From Marchantia polymorpha subsp. ruderalis (lineage: Eukaryota; Streptophyta; Marchantiopsida; Marchantiales; Marchantiaceae): a DNA stretch of 64,000 nt. Under the pieces are notes generated by a model. The model saw nothing but the letters and a program-made list of their open reading frames with translations. It searched no databases and was not told the DNA's origin. A program made the translations under genes and the position numbers. Shown here in pieces: positions 20,293-30,322 of this stretch (the stretch's first letter is position 1; every line of letters begins with the position of its first letter). The stretch spans positions 10,890,001-10,954,000 of the forward strand of contig AP031354.1 in the NCBI GenBank assembly GCA_037833965.1, read 5' to 3'.

Positions 20293-21245
20293 GATAGCGT
20301 AGTGTTAGTTAGGACCTTAGAGGGTATAAAGTAGATCAAGGCGTTTAGCCTTGGGACTCTTCCAGTTTCGGAAGTGCAGATCAGGAACTCACTTTCTTGG
20401 CGTGTTTGTGCATTTGGTCTTGGCACCACGTAGAGAAGCTGCAGCATAGCGAAGTTACCGTATGTTGTAGTTGAAGGCCTTCGGCTGAATGTTAAGAGCT
20501 AGTTCCCGGTTAGAGACTTGAGTAGTGCGGATCTGCACCTGCGGGTGATTTCTGATGCTCAGAGCCGGTTGCGAGTTAGATACTTGAACAGTTCCCCCTT
20601 ACTCCTTCGAGTGACATATCCTGATTGTACTCCTACGGGAAGTTTCCCTTGAATGCCAAAGTGAAGTTTTATTACTTCGTGTAAGCCTTGGTTTGCAATT
20701 CAGGTTGTGTGTGTGTGTTACTGGATTGTGTCTTAGTTAAGTTCTCAGCCGGGCCTGTACTCTATGCGCTTGGTGTGAGTCGAGGGTGACGTCCACGGCG
20801 TATAAGGGACTTTGTTCCGAAGTGGGAAGTCCAGTCCGGGTTCCCTACGCTAGTTCCTGGCGGAAGGGCTGTAAAAGCCGGAGTGGGAGTCACTACCTGC
20901 AGAGCCTCTGAGTGAACTTTTGAGATACTTTCCCCCTGAAATCCTAAGCGGAGGTCCTGACCGACCTCCGAGTTGCGCTTTTCCAGTTTCAGGTGTGTGT
21001 GTGTGTGTGTGTTGAGTGACTACGCTGCACTGTGCATCCTCCGAGCATCCTCCGAGTCGAGCATCCTCCAAGTGGCCTCCGAGTCGAGCACTGCAGTATT
21101 TCTGGGAGTGACGGTCGCCTGAGAATTCAAACTCTACAAAAGTCTGTTAAACGTGACACTTTTTACTCTGTGTGTTGCCTCTGTCCCTGTGGGTTCGATC
21201 TTTTTACCACCATACTGCAGTTTTAGCCTTTGGTGGGTTATTACA
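20293..21245 (+). repeat. 3' module of A4, with intact terminus
   Basis: About 0.95 kb with TATAAAG near 20328, two short (GT)n tracts (about 20706-20720 and 20993-21012) and terminus GGTGGGTTATTACA. It is somewhat more diverged than the modules of A0, A3 and A5, matching the subfamily split. No gene is seen. Confidence 0.7.
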
Positions 21246-21392
21246 ACTCCTCTTCCTGCTCCTCCGAGCTCGACTCATCCTCGTCATCCTCCGAATTGAG
21301 GATCTCGGTCGCCACAGAATTTCCCGGCGACTCCCGGGAGTTGGGTTGCGTGGCTTCTGCTGCCGCGGCCGCCGCTCCACTCCCTGCCAAAA
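21246..21392 (-). pseudogene. Element A protein fragment: remainder of copy A2
   Basis: The minus strand encodes the LDILAGSG-like stretch, TEILNSEDD and an acidic Ser/Glu run, matching residues just before the coiled coil. It continues the A2 reading from 14445 across the A4 insertion. It is cut at 21393 by the 5' end of A3. Confidence 0.7.
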
Positions 21393-21674
21393 TGTGGTAC
21401 CCCACTTTTGGTATTTTTGAGGAAATTAAAACATTTTTGGAAAACTGTACCGCGGCAGCAGTGTAAATAGCCTTCGGTGCATCAAAACAGAGTGAAATCG
21501 GAAGATCGCAGAGATTCTCGAGAGAACTCGTAGAATTCAGGAGTTGGGTGCAACGTCGGAGACGGACACCACCCTACATGCGGGCCCTGAAGGAATAACC
21601 CCTTCGGCGCAAGGCGCAAAATCCGCCTTCGGCGCTAGAGGAATCCTTCAGATTTTGGTCAATTCCCAAACGCC

Positions 21675-21775
21675 TCGACTTGTTTAGGGTCTTGTTGGAA
21701 AGAGCTCGATGCGCTGATTCTAACGAGCCCAAGAACGCCACGAATGGATGAGGACTCCGGGAGTTATGAAGGTCG
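21675..21775 (+). other. Conserved stem-loop module in the A3 leader
   Basis: GTTGGAAAGAGCTCG, spacer, TTCTAACGAGCCCAAGAACG, GGATGAGGACTCCGGGAG, TTATGA. One arm of the stem reads GTTGGAA and the other TTCTAAC, so one base pair is G-U in RNA. Confidence 0.65.
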
Positions 21776-21789
21776 CAAGATACTTAGCT

Positions 21790-22310
21790 TCTCGCCTACA
21801 AGTAGGCGAGGAAAGTTTGTCCTATGCGCGGACGAAGGCAGTTCGCCTACGCGTAGGCGAAATAGGGTTTGACGTCGGCGCGATGTCCGCCGCGAATGTC
21901 GCCTACTCGTAGGCGAGGAAACCTCTGCCCAGGCGGACGAGCGAAGACCGCATACGCACAGGCGCTTCGGCGTCGGCGGGAAATCCGCCTTCGGCCCTAG
22001 AAATGCGCCTTCGGGGTTATGAATTGTACGGCGCCTTCCGCGCCAGCGCAGCAGCGCGGACGGGCGAGTACCCACCGGAGTAGCAAAATCCGTACGGACC
22101 GTACGGATTGTACGGACGGGACGGATGAGTGCGCCTTCGGTCGGACGGAGTTACGGCGAGAGAGCGCCGACGGAGAGGCGAGAAATGGACAGGCTGGACG
22201 GAGCCTGTTGACCGCGGTCAACGCCTTCCGCGCCAGCGCAGTAGCGCGGACAAACATCTGGTAGGCGGACGAAACTCGCCTACGCGTAGGCGAGCGCCTA
22301 CGCACAGGCA
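21790..22310. repeat. Cluster of GC palindromes in the A3 leader
   Basis: CTCGCCTACAAGTAGGCGAG near 21793, TTCGCCTACGCGTAGGCGAA near 21839, GCCTACTCGTAGGC near 21902, CGCCTACGCGTAGGCG near 22274, and several CGCCTTCGGCG units. The centres (ACAAGT, ACGCGT, ACTCGT) differ from the GTGCAC centres of A1 although the outer arms are the same. Confidence 0.7.
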
Positions 22311-22647
22311 GATGAAGTTCCGCTCCGGCGGAGATTCCGCCGGGGATTCCGCCTACGCAGAAGGGAGTTCAACTTTTGTCCGATGCGCGGACGATCGCCT
22401 TCGGCATAGGGGGATTGGCCGAAGAGTGGTACGAACGAGTGTAGCGCGCAAGGCGAGAAATCCGCCTTCGGCGCTGCGCACCCATGTCCGCTGCGTAGTA
22501 CGCTAGCGGATTTCAAATTGCCAATTCGAGCGTGTGAGTTAAGTCGGCGTCGGCGGAGCGTGAAGCCGTGCGTGAGAGAGGAGGCCGTTATAGCGCGGAG
22601 CCGGCGCGGCCATCAAGCGATTCGACCCTCACGACCGAGAGCCGACC

Positions 22648-25600
22648 ATGACCTTCGACCAGGAGACGGAGGACGCCCCATTCTTGAATTCGCGATTTCA
22701 TTCTCTAGTGCGAGCTGCGCGCGTCCACCTGCTAGCTGTTAAACACTCTAAACATCGCCGCGCGGAGGATTACTTGTTGAGAGAGAGAGAATTGAGTGCG
22801 CGCGATTTGGAATTGAGGGAGATTAGAATTTGCAGAGGGAGCAAGAAGCTCGAGCGGAGCAGAGAGAGAGTTGGCGAGCAAGCTAATTTCAAGAACGCGA
22901 TGTCGAGATTGAACAGATTGCGGATGCTGCCGCTCCGGCTTCCACAGAACGGGTTGCGTGCCTTCGAGGAGCGGCTGATTGCAAAAAAGCTTGATTTCTT
23001 GCTGTGGGGATGGAATTACATTTGCGTAGACATGGTGCGCGAATGGCTGGAGCCACAGCGACCACCTACGCGCGGATTGCGTCCGCATGTAGATCGGTGG
23101 ACCGTCCAGGATTGGGCGCAGGCATTGGGGAGATGTGCCGGCATCGACGGGTACCTCCTCTTTGATAGTGAGAGCGTCAAGGTGTCGAAGCAGGACGAGG
23201 CGCAATTTGTGGAATTGTTCAAACGGGAGAGGTCTACCAAGAATGGGTACAAGACTCGCGACTACAAAGATCGCTTTCGCCAAACTTTAGTGGCAGCGCT
23301 GCTGCAATTGCTGCAGCCACACCGCACCTCATACATCACCTTGTGGCAGGTTTCTTTTGTGGAGCTCATCTTGGAGGGAGCTCCAGTTCACTGGGCGAGC
23401 ATCCTGCACAGAGTGATGCGACAGCACGCATTCGAGGAGAAGGGGGGAACTCTCAATCACCTCTCCCCTTTCTTGATAAACTTCTATCGGCAGAGGAACT
23501 GTCTGACCGCAGCGGAGCTCGCTCGCTTTCCGCCATTGTCCGTCGACCATCCCGGGAAGTATGTGCGGGATAACGAGGTCGACACCGATGCAGAGGATTC
23601 ACCAGCTTCTACTCCGCCGACGAGGAGGGACAAGGGAAGAAGCATACCCGCAGCAAGAGTGCCGCGGAAGCGGCGATGGAGAGAGGAGTCAGAGGAGGAG
23701 CAGCATCGAGAACCCACTGCTCCCATACGACAGCGGCCACTACACGAAGTGTGCAGCCGGCCGAAGCAGAAGGGGCGCATGCTTGTGTTACCAGCCAGCA
23801 GCGCGGACACGGCGACGATCGCCACGGAGAAGGGAAGTGCGTCACCGGAGAGGATGGAGAGAGCGCGGACGTCCACAGGAGCGGCGGACCACGCTACACC
23901 TCCGACGGTGTAGCGTGGTGTAGAGAGGCGGCCTTCGGGCCAAGGGCCTCCGGAATTACCACGTGCGATGCGGACGAGTGTTCCGCCTACGCACAGGCGA
24001 TTTCCAGCGGATAGGCGACCTCAAGCGGACGTGGACCTCCGCCTACGCGTAGGCAGAGAAAGTTCGCCTACGCACAGGCGGCCGCCTACGAGTAGGCAGG
24101 ATTCACCCCCGATACAACGTAGGAATGGGAAGGAGCCGGCGGAAGATCCGCCTTCGGGTCAAGGGCCTTCGGGACCAGACCCTCCGACGTATAACGCGCC
24201 GCAATTTGTGCCTTTGGCGCCAGGGCCTTCGGGCCAACGAGTTCTGAGCAGGGAGTGTGCGGAGACCGCACCTTCGGCGGGTAATCCGCCGGCAGATGTG
24301 CCTTCGGTGGTAGGGCCTTCGGGGCCAGGTACATCGGGCGGGCGGCCTTCGGCTTTGTCGCCTTCGGCGATAGACACCTTCGATGCTGCGCCTGCGGCGG
24401 ATCAGGCGCCGGTACTTGCGCCTACGCGCAGGCCAGACGCAGCCTTCACGCAGGACCTAACGGAGGAGCGGATTGTCTGTCCGCGGGACGAAATTCGGGT
24501 GCGCGATGCGCAATTACAACCCGCATAGACACATTCCGCTCAATCGCCTTCGGCGGCGGACGGCGGCGGCGAAGAGGACACGGTCGACGAGCGGCAGGCG
24601 GATGATGGGGATGTAGCACGGCCACATTCATCCACCGCCTTGGACATTTTAGCGGGGAGCAGCGAAGCTGCAGGAGTGCCTTCGGCGGCAGCACCCGTAC
24701 ACCACTCGCAGCCCCACTCGGGCCAGTCGCCAACGCAATCAATGGCGACCGAAATCCTTCCCTCGGATGATGACGAAGGAGGCTCCACAGAAGCAATGTC
24801 GGGATCGGGAGATACCGAAGAAGAGGAGGAATAATTGTTGGAGCGCCGGCGGCGGCGCTCTCTAAGCAGGTAATACCTCTGCTGAGGTACTTGGATCGCA
24901 AATTTGATAAATACGTCGATCCACTCCAGCCGGGGTCCTACATCGAGTTAGTGCGCAGGCGGACTCCCACTAAAGTCCACACCAGCAAGCTACTAGCTAG
25001 GGTGGATCGGGAACTTAAGGATTTACGGGAGAAGCATGCGTGTTTGTGGGGACAGTATAATGTCGTGCGGAAGTCGCACACCCACTATGACGCATTGAAG
25101 CAGGCGAGACTGGAAGAGCTCACCAGGGATGTGGTGAAGACCACGGAAGAACTAATTTCTAAGAAAACTCATAATCAGGTTCTGTTAGAGGAGTTCATGC
25201 GACAGACGCAGTTGTTGGCGGAGTGTCAGCTCGCACGACAGGCGGATGAGGATTTAATCCGCAGGCTGCAGTCGGAGTGCGGGGAGTTGAGAGCCCAGCG
25301 TGCGGAGGCCGAATCGCAGTTAGTAGTAATTGAAGATGATCGCAGGCGAGAGGCAGATCCCACGAAGGAGGAGATGGCGAGGCGAGTCGCCCACTGTCTC
25401 AAGGGCTACACCCACTGGGAGGTGGCGGCGCAGGAGAAACTCACACTGCGTGAGTTGGAGCTTCATGTAGCCGGGTTGTTGTCTGGTGACAGCAGGAGTC
25501 GGCGGCGGGTGGCGAAGAAGTTAGACTCTTTTCTGTCAAAGGCGCGGGATACCATGTCCACCCTCGAGGCGGAGGTGTCCGCGGCGTTGCAACGTTTGGG

Positions 25601-25721
25601 ACTGCGCAGTCGAGCTGAAGACTGGCAGGGTAGGGAGTTAGTGCGCGGCAGTCCGTCGCGCAGGAGGCGGAGCACAGGTTCCGCGGAGTGTAGTGTAGCG
25701 TGGTTCCCTGCCGGCATGTAG
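22648..25721 (+). pseudogene. Element A protein, degenerate copy in A3
   Basis: Starts at the same ATG as A1 (MTFDQETEDAPFLNSRF). The conserved domain (to about residue 310) is intact. The frame is then broken by a TAG at about 23911, created by a palindromic insertion, and by a second nonsense codon at about 24526. A frame shift follows in the acidic run near 24832. The frame resumes at about 24891 (MDRKFDKYVDPLQPGSYIEL) and runs to 25721 with the coiled coil and normal tail. The first three open pieces are in the same frame, which suggests recent decay. It is closest to A6 in sequence. Confidence 0.8.
23889..23918. repeat. De novo 12-bp inverted repeat carrying the A3 nonsense codon
   Basis: CCACGCTACACC, loop TCCGAC, GGTGTAGCGTGG: a perfect 12-bp palindrome with a 6-base loop. 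The right arm is absent at the aligned site of A6 (about 63770-63785), so it appears to be a fold-back templated insertion. Confidence 0.65.
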
Positions 25722-26739
25722 CGTAGTGCAGTGTAGTGCTAGTTAGGACTTAGAAGGTGTAAAGTAGTTCAAGGCGTCTTGCCTTGGGTTCTTTCCCAAT
25801 TTCGGAAGTGCAGATCTGGAACTCATTTTCTCTGCGTGTTTGTGTCCTTAGTTCTGTCACCACGCACGAGGAGCTACACCTTAGCGATCCGCATTGTGTA
25901 GCTGAAGGCCTTCGGCCGAATGTTCAGAGCTAGTACATTGGTTAGAGACTTAAGTAGTTCGGATCTACACCTGCGGGTGATTGCCGATGCTCAGAGCCAG
26001 TGACTAGTTAGATACTTGAATAGTTTCGCCCCTACACCTTCGAGTGTTTGTTCCTGATTGTACTCCTTCGGGATTTTTCCCCTGAATGCCAAAGTGAAGT
26101 TTTGCTACTTCGTGCAAGCCTTGGTTGTAAATTCAGGTTACGCTGCAGCAGGTGCCTTCAGGTAACCCTGTAGTATTTATGGGAATGACAAGTGCCTAAG
26201 AATTCAAACTCTTCAATAGACTGTTATGGTGTGTTACTGGAATGTTTCTTAGTGAGTCCGTTCAGTGCGGACCTGTGTTCTCCTGTATCTCGGTTTGTGA
26301 GTTGAGAGTGTTGTTCACCGCGTATGAGTGACTTCGATCCGAAGTAGGCAGTCCAAACCGGGTTTCCTACGCTAGTAGCAAGCTAGTGGAAGTGTTGTAA
26401 AAGCCGGAGTTGGGAGTCACTACCCGCAGCTTCGCTGAGTGTACTCTTGAGAGACCTTCCCCCTGAAATCTTGAAGTAGAGGTCCTAACGGATCTCTGGG
26501 TTGTGTTTCTGTAGTTTCAGGTGTGTGTGTGTGTGTGTGTGTTACGCTGCACTGTGCGACCTCCGAGTGCGCTCCGAGTGGACACTTGCAGTATTTCTGG
26601 GAGTGACAGTCGCCTGAGAATTCAAATTCCTCAATAGTCTGTTAAACGTGACACTTTGTACCCTGTGTGTTCCTCTGTCCCTGTGGGTTCGACCTTTCTA
26701 CCACTATATTGCAGTTTTAGCCTTTAGTGGGTTATTACA
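25722..26739 (+). repeat. 3' module of A3, with intact terminus
   Basis: About 1,018 bp, very similar to the A0 and A5 modules. The TATA box position reads TGTAAAG (about 25758). (GT)n lies near 26519-26541. Terminus TTATTACA is at 26739. No gene is seen. Confidence 0.75.
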
Positions 26740-28260
26740 CATATCATGATCGATGATCTCTTGCTGCATCAAGAATTGCTGCAACAAACTTGCACATTGC
26801 AGTGCTTCAGTTGTCTTCAGAGGAATATATTCTTGATTGTCGTTGGCCTCCACCTCATCTTACGGCACAGGATTGGTGGAGAGATCTTGCACAATTTCTT
26901 GTTGGTCGGAACATAAGCAACTTCGCATTCAACAGGATAGTCAATGAGATTGCAGAAATCCATTGGGTTCCGGTACCAAAGCTCTTGAACCTGCTCTTCA
27001 AGGTCCTTGATCACATCAAGACCAATAAGCGACTGTTCCAGGACTGGTGTCACATCAGCATTGCTGGTGCAAATTCGGCAATGGCGAAAGCAGTTGCGGA
27101 TTGTTTTTGGCTTCAAATCCATGCTCCAGGCTGGAAACAGCAATGCGCATAGCCTCAAAGACGTCGATCTTTCTTGGGATCGGCTACCTTGTCGTGAGGG
27201 CGTTGATTGAGAAGATGATTGAAACGGCGCCGATAGTAAGCCTTGAGGTTTTGGATAATTCTTGTGTCGCAAGGTTGAATCTTCGAGGTCATGTTTGATG
27301 AAAAAGAAAATACGGTTGTGTTGCGGAGTGTAACAACAGATGCAAGCTGCATTAACAGGATATGTGTGCTGCAGTTGTTCATAATCAAAAGAACATTACG
27401 CCCTGTCATCCGTGCATCAAACTCTTTCACTCACTCGAGAAAGATGACTTGTGTCATCCAAGCCTTCAAGTTGCTTTGGTACTTGCATCCAAATTTGTCT
27501 CGAATGATATTTTTGAAATAGCAAGGGTTTTTGTATTTGCCAATGACAAGAAGTGGAAGCATGTCTGAGCCGTCAGCATTGCAACACATAGCCAGCGTGA
27601 AATGCTACTTGTTTTGTTTGCGTCCTTCAAATTGCTTTGTGGCCAAGGAATTGTCCGCCTGTTGAGATATCATATGTTAGTGAAAGTAAGTCAATGATTC
27701 AGCAGTGAGCATACAATATCATGCTAATTTTACCTACATTTTGTAAAACAATCAAGTTTCATCCATGTTGTAGATGTCACGTCACTCATACTAATCCAGA
27801 GTTAAATGAATATGCGGCAAGCTTTCTTCAATCATAACCATGTTGACGATTTCAGACATTTCAAAGAGATGGTAGTACTTGATGGTATGGCGATTCATGA
27901 ATGCCTCTAGCCATCCATTTGAGAACTAAAAGGCTCCGTAGCCAGGGTAGAGCTCGGCAAGGAAGTACGTAGCCTTCTTTTTGATGAGAGCTATCTCCAT
28001 TAGTGGGTATTTCACAATCCGCTGTCGCTTTGCTGCTCAATTCACATCCTTCTTCTTGGCAAGGATTTCAATTAAACTGTGAGAGTTAGAGAAATTGTTC
28101 CCTGACTGACAGAAACTTTATGCGTTTCTTAAAGCCACTTAATCAGGTCTTCTTGCGTCAGCTATGGATGCCTTTGCTTGTGCTCACAAAGAGCTATCGG
28201 AACCTCGTTGGTCATGTTTGTATTGTTGGACCTCTTTGAAGCCGCTGGGTTGTGCATCTG
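26740..28260 (-). pseudogene. Decayed pogo/Tigger-type transposase (CENP-B HTH + DDE_1)
   Basis: The minus strand, read across several frame breaks and stops, shows family blocks in the right order. There is an HTH-like start (TQEDLIKW, VSVSQGTISLTL, about 28180-28080). The second DNA-binding half follows (KYPLMEIALIKKKA, FSNGWLEAFMNRHTIKYYHLFE, about 28020-27860). The first catalytic Asp lies in an IYNMDET-like stretch (about 27765). CCNADGSDMLPLLVIGKYKNP comes next, then NVLLIMNNCSTH, SKIQPCDTRIIQNLKAYYRRRF (about 27290-27220) and KTIRNCFRHCRI near 27110. In the family NVLLIMNNCSTH normally has Asp-Asn, so the second catalytic Asp has become Asn. Such enzymes cut and paste elements at TA sites. 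No terminal inverted repeats were found. Confidence 0.75.
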
Positions 28261-28410
28261 GTTGTGGCTGCTATCTAGGGTGAATGCCACAGCTAGCAAC
28301 TATTACAAATGAAGCAACTCTCAAGCATAAGTGACGGCAGTCTTGAATTTTTTTTTCCTCTGGAGTGCAGCTCATGGGTTTGACGACAACGCTATAACAC
28401 TAATGAGCTC
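28261..28410. other. Gap between the Tigger relic and element B
   Basis: I see no gene. The last five bases, AGCTC (28406-28410), are the left target duplication of element B. Confidence 0.6.
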
Positions 28411-29720
28411 TGTGAGCCGAACCTTCCCACCCTTCAGCGTTTGTAGTCCAGGTGGGGGTTCGAACTCCCATAATCTAACTTCTCTGATCACAAGCCATGT
28501 ACTCACAGTGTATTCAAGACAATGAGATGATAAACACTTGCTCTTCCACAGACAAATGGTCCAAAACTGAAACTAACACCTGCTGCGTACTATTTTCACA
28601 AGAGCATCAGACAAGCTCTTTGTTACATAAAGATCTAACCCAACTCTGGGTGACTTCCTCAATACTACAGCCGCAGTGGGCTTTCCTAGATCCCAATCCC
28701 ACTCCCAATTTCTACTCAGATTTCAGCATCGATTTCTCAGCTTCCACCTTCAGACCCCACCAGATTCCTCTCTCAGATTCAACTCTCCCTTTCCAGTTTC
28801 AAATTCAGATTCCGACTGTCAGATTTCAGTCTCAGATTTCACTTCACTCTCAGCTCCCATTCTCAGATCTTCCACTCTGATCTCAGCTCCCACTCACAGA
28901 TTTTACACTTCAATCTCAGATTCCACTTCAACTTCACTCTCAGATACGACTCTCCACCCACGAGAGTCTGCTTTCTCCTACTTCGAACTCTCCACACTCC
29001 CCTCCTAATTCTCACCACTTCCCTGCGAAAAATCACTCACACCACACTCTATCCTACGACCGATACCACTTCCGTCTCCACACCCTGGTACACCACAAGC
29101 TCTCAGTTACCAGGCCGAACTCCCCACTTCGAAGTCCAAGGCCGAGACACCCACAGCCCGCCTGAAATGCAACACTCGCAATGATGGGTAGCAGCCTCCT
29201 CCCCTTGCGCGACTACATGCACCGTCGTCTTGCCTCCTCCACTTGACTTCACGCCGCCGCCGCTGCCACACCTGCACATTCTACATTCGTGACCACCCGA
29301 TCTCCGCCGGAGGGAATCCTCTTCCGCGCACCGCCGAAGGCATCCACCCGCCGAAGACGCACGACCACACCTTTGCTTATCCATAACAGTCACTCCCGAC
29401 ACCCATCACTCACAGATCCTAGCTCCGTTTCACAAGTTCGTGGGCTCGTTGGAACGACCAGGTCGAGCTCTTTCCAACGAGACCCTAACTGGGTCAAACC
29501 GTTATGAATTGAGAAAGTTATGCCTGTTTTACCCTTTGCCGAAGGTCTGTTACCTGTTATCGCCGAAGGCGCCGGCACGATGTTCGCCGGTTCGATGTCT
29601 TCCGGTTCGATGTTGTCATACCCTATCCGCCGCTTTCGACGATCATAACTCAGTGACGCCTTATCCGTTTGAAGAGTTCTTGGTCGCGTTGGAACGAGCG
29701 TCGCGAGCTCTTTCCAACAG
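28411..29720 (-). repeat. Truncated 3' LTR of element B (1,310 of 1,884 bp)
   Basis: Near-identical to 35009-36318 with the same length, then breaks off after TTTCCAACAG at 29720, where retrotransposon internal sequence begins. It contains one full and one partial stem-loop module (about 29395-29505 and 29640-29720). Confidence 0.9.
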
Positions 29721-30318
29721 AAAACTGTGAAACGTGTAGAGGCATCTCCATTCGAAGGTCATTCCTAGCATACCTCTGACAGGCATCACAGCGCTTCACA
29801 TATTCATGAGAGTCCCTAAACAACCTAGGCCAGAAGTATCCCGCTCTAAGTATTTTCTGACCTGTAAGTTGGCCAGAGAAATGTCCTCCACAAGCACTGT
29901 CGTGGCAAGCCTCTAAAATTGCGGGAACCTCCACTTCTGACACACATCTTCTCAGAACACCATCAGCTCCCCTTCTAAATAATCTGTGGCCAATCACTGC
30001 AAAATGTCTACTGTTGACTCTCACCTTCCTCCTTTCCTCCTTAGTCCAATCACCTGACAACTGCTGAGTTGTCAAAAACTCTACTATTCCAGCATACCAT
30101 TCTGGCTGAGCTGTTACTACAAAAAGACTATCATCTATCAATCTATCATCTAATGGACTGGTCCCTACATTCTCTGACAGCCTAGATAGATGGTCGGCCT
30201 GCAAGTGCATGCGACCAGGTTTATACTCCACCGTGTAGTCAAATTCCTCCAGCAATAAAACCCACCTGGCCAATCTTCCACTAAGCTCCGCCTTGTTCAC
30301 CAGATATTTGATTGCCAT
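29721..30318 (-). pseudogene. Element B: end of RNase H and start of integrase, truncated
   Basis: This frame continues the polymerase after a one-base shift at a run of eight T near 30330. It encodes MAIKYLVNKAELSGRLARW and YTVEYKPGRMHLQADHLSRL, typical of the Ty3 RNase H end. The integrase zinc-binding region follows (CHDSACGGHF ... CDACQRYA). The frame runs into LTR sequence at 29720, so the DDE catalytic core is absent. The enzyme that inserts the DNA copy into the genome is therefore not encoded. Confidence 0.88.
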
Positions 30319-30322
30319 ATGA

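Larger units (their letters stand above)
14446..21245 (+). mobile_element. Element A, copy A4, complete with 5-bp target duplication
   Basis: Starts TGTGGTAACACAC at 14446 and ends GGGTTATTACA at 21245. It is flanked by ACTCC on both sides (14441-14445 and 21246-21250), and the coding sequence of A2 continues across it, so this is a clean insertion with a 5-bp target site duplication. The two ends are unlike each other apart from an imperfect terminal inverted repeat of about 19 bp, so they are not LTRs. Without the solo LTR of element B inside it (18277-20160 plus one CGCAG repeat) A4 would be about 4.9 kb. Confidence 0.85.
21393..26739 (+). mobile_element. Element A, copy A3 (complete ends, no matching target duplication)
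   Basis: Starts TGTGGTACCCCACTTTTGG (21393), leader to 22647, coding region 22648-25721, 3' module to TTATTACA at 26739; about 5.35 kb. The left flank is CAAAA within A2 coding sequence, the right flank is CATAT within a Tigger-type transposase. The flanks neither match nor come from the same host sequence, so this copy may be a recombinant of two insertions. Confidence 0.8.
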
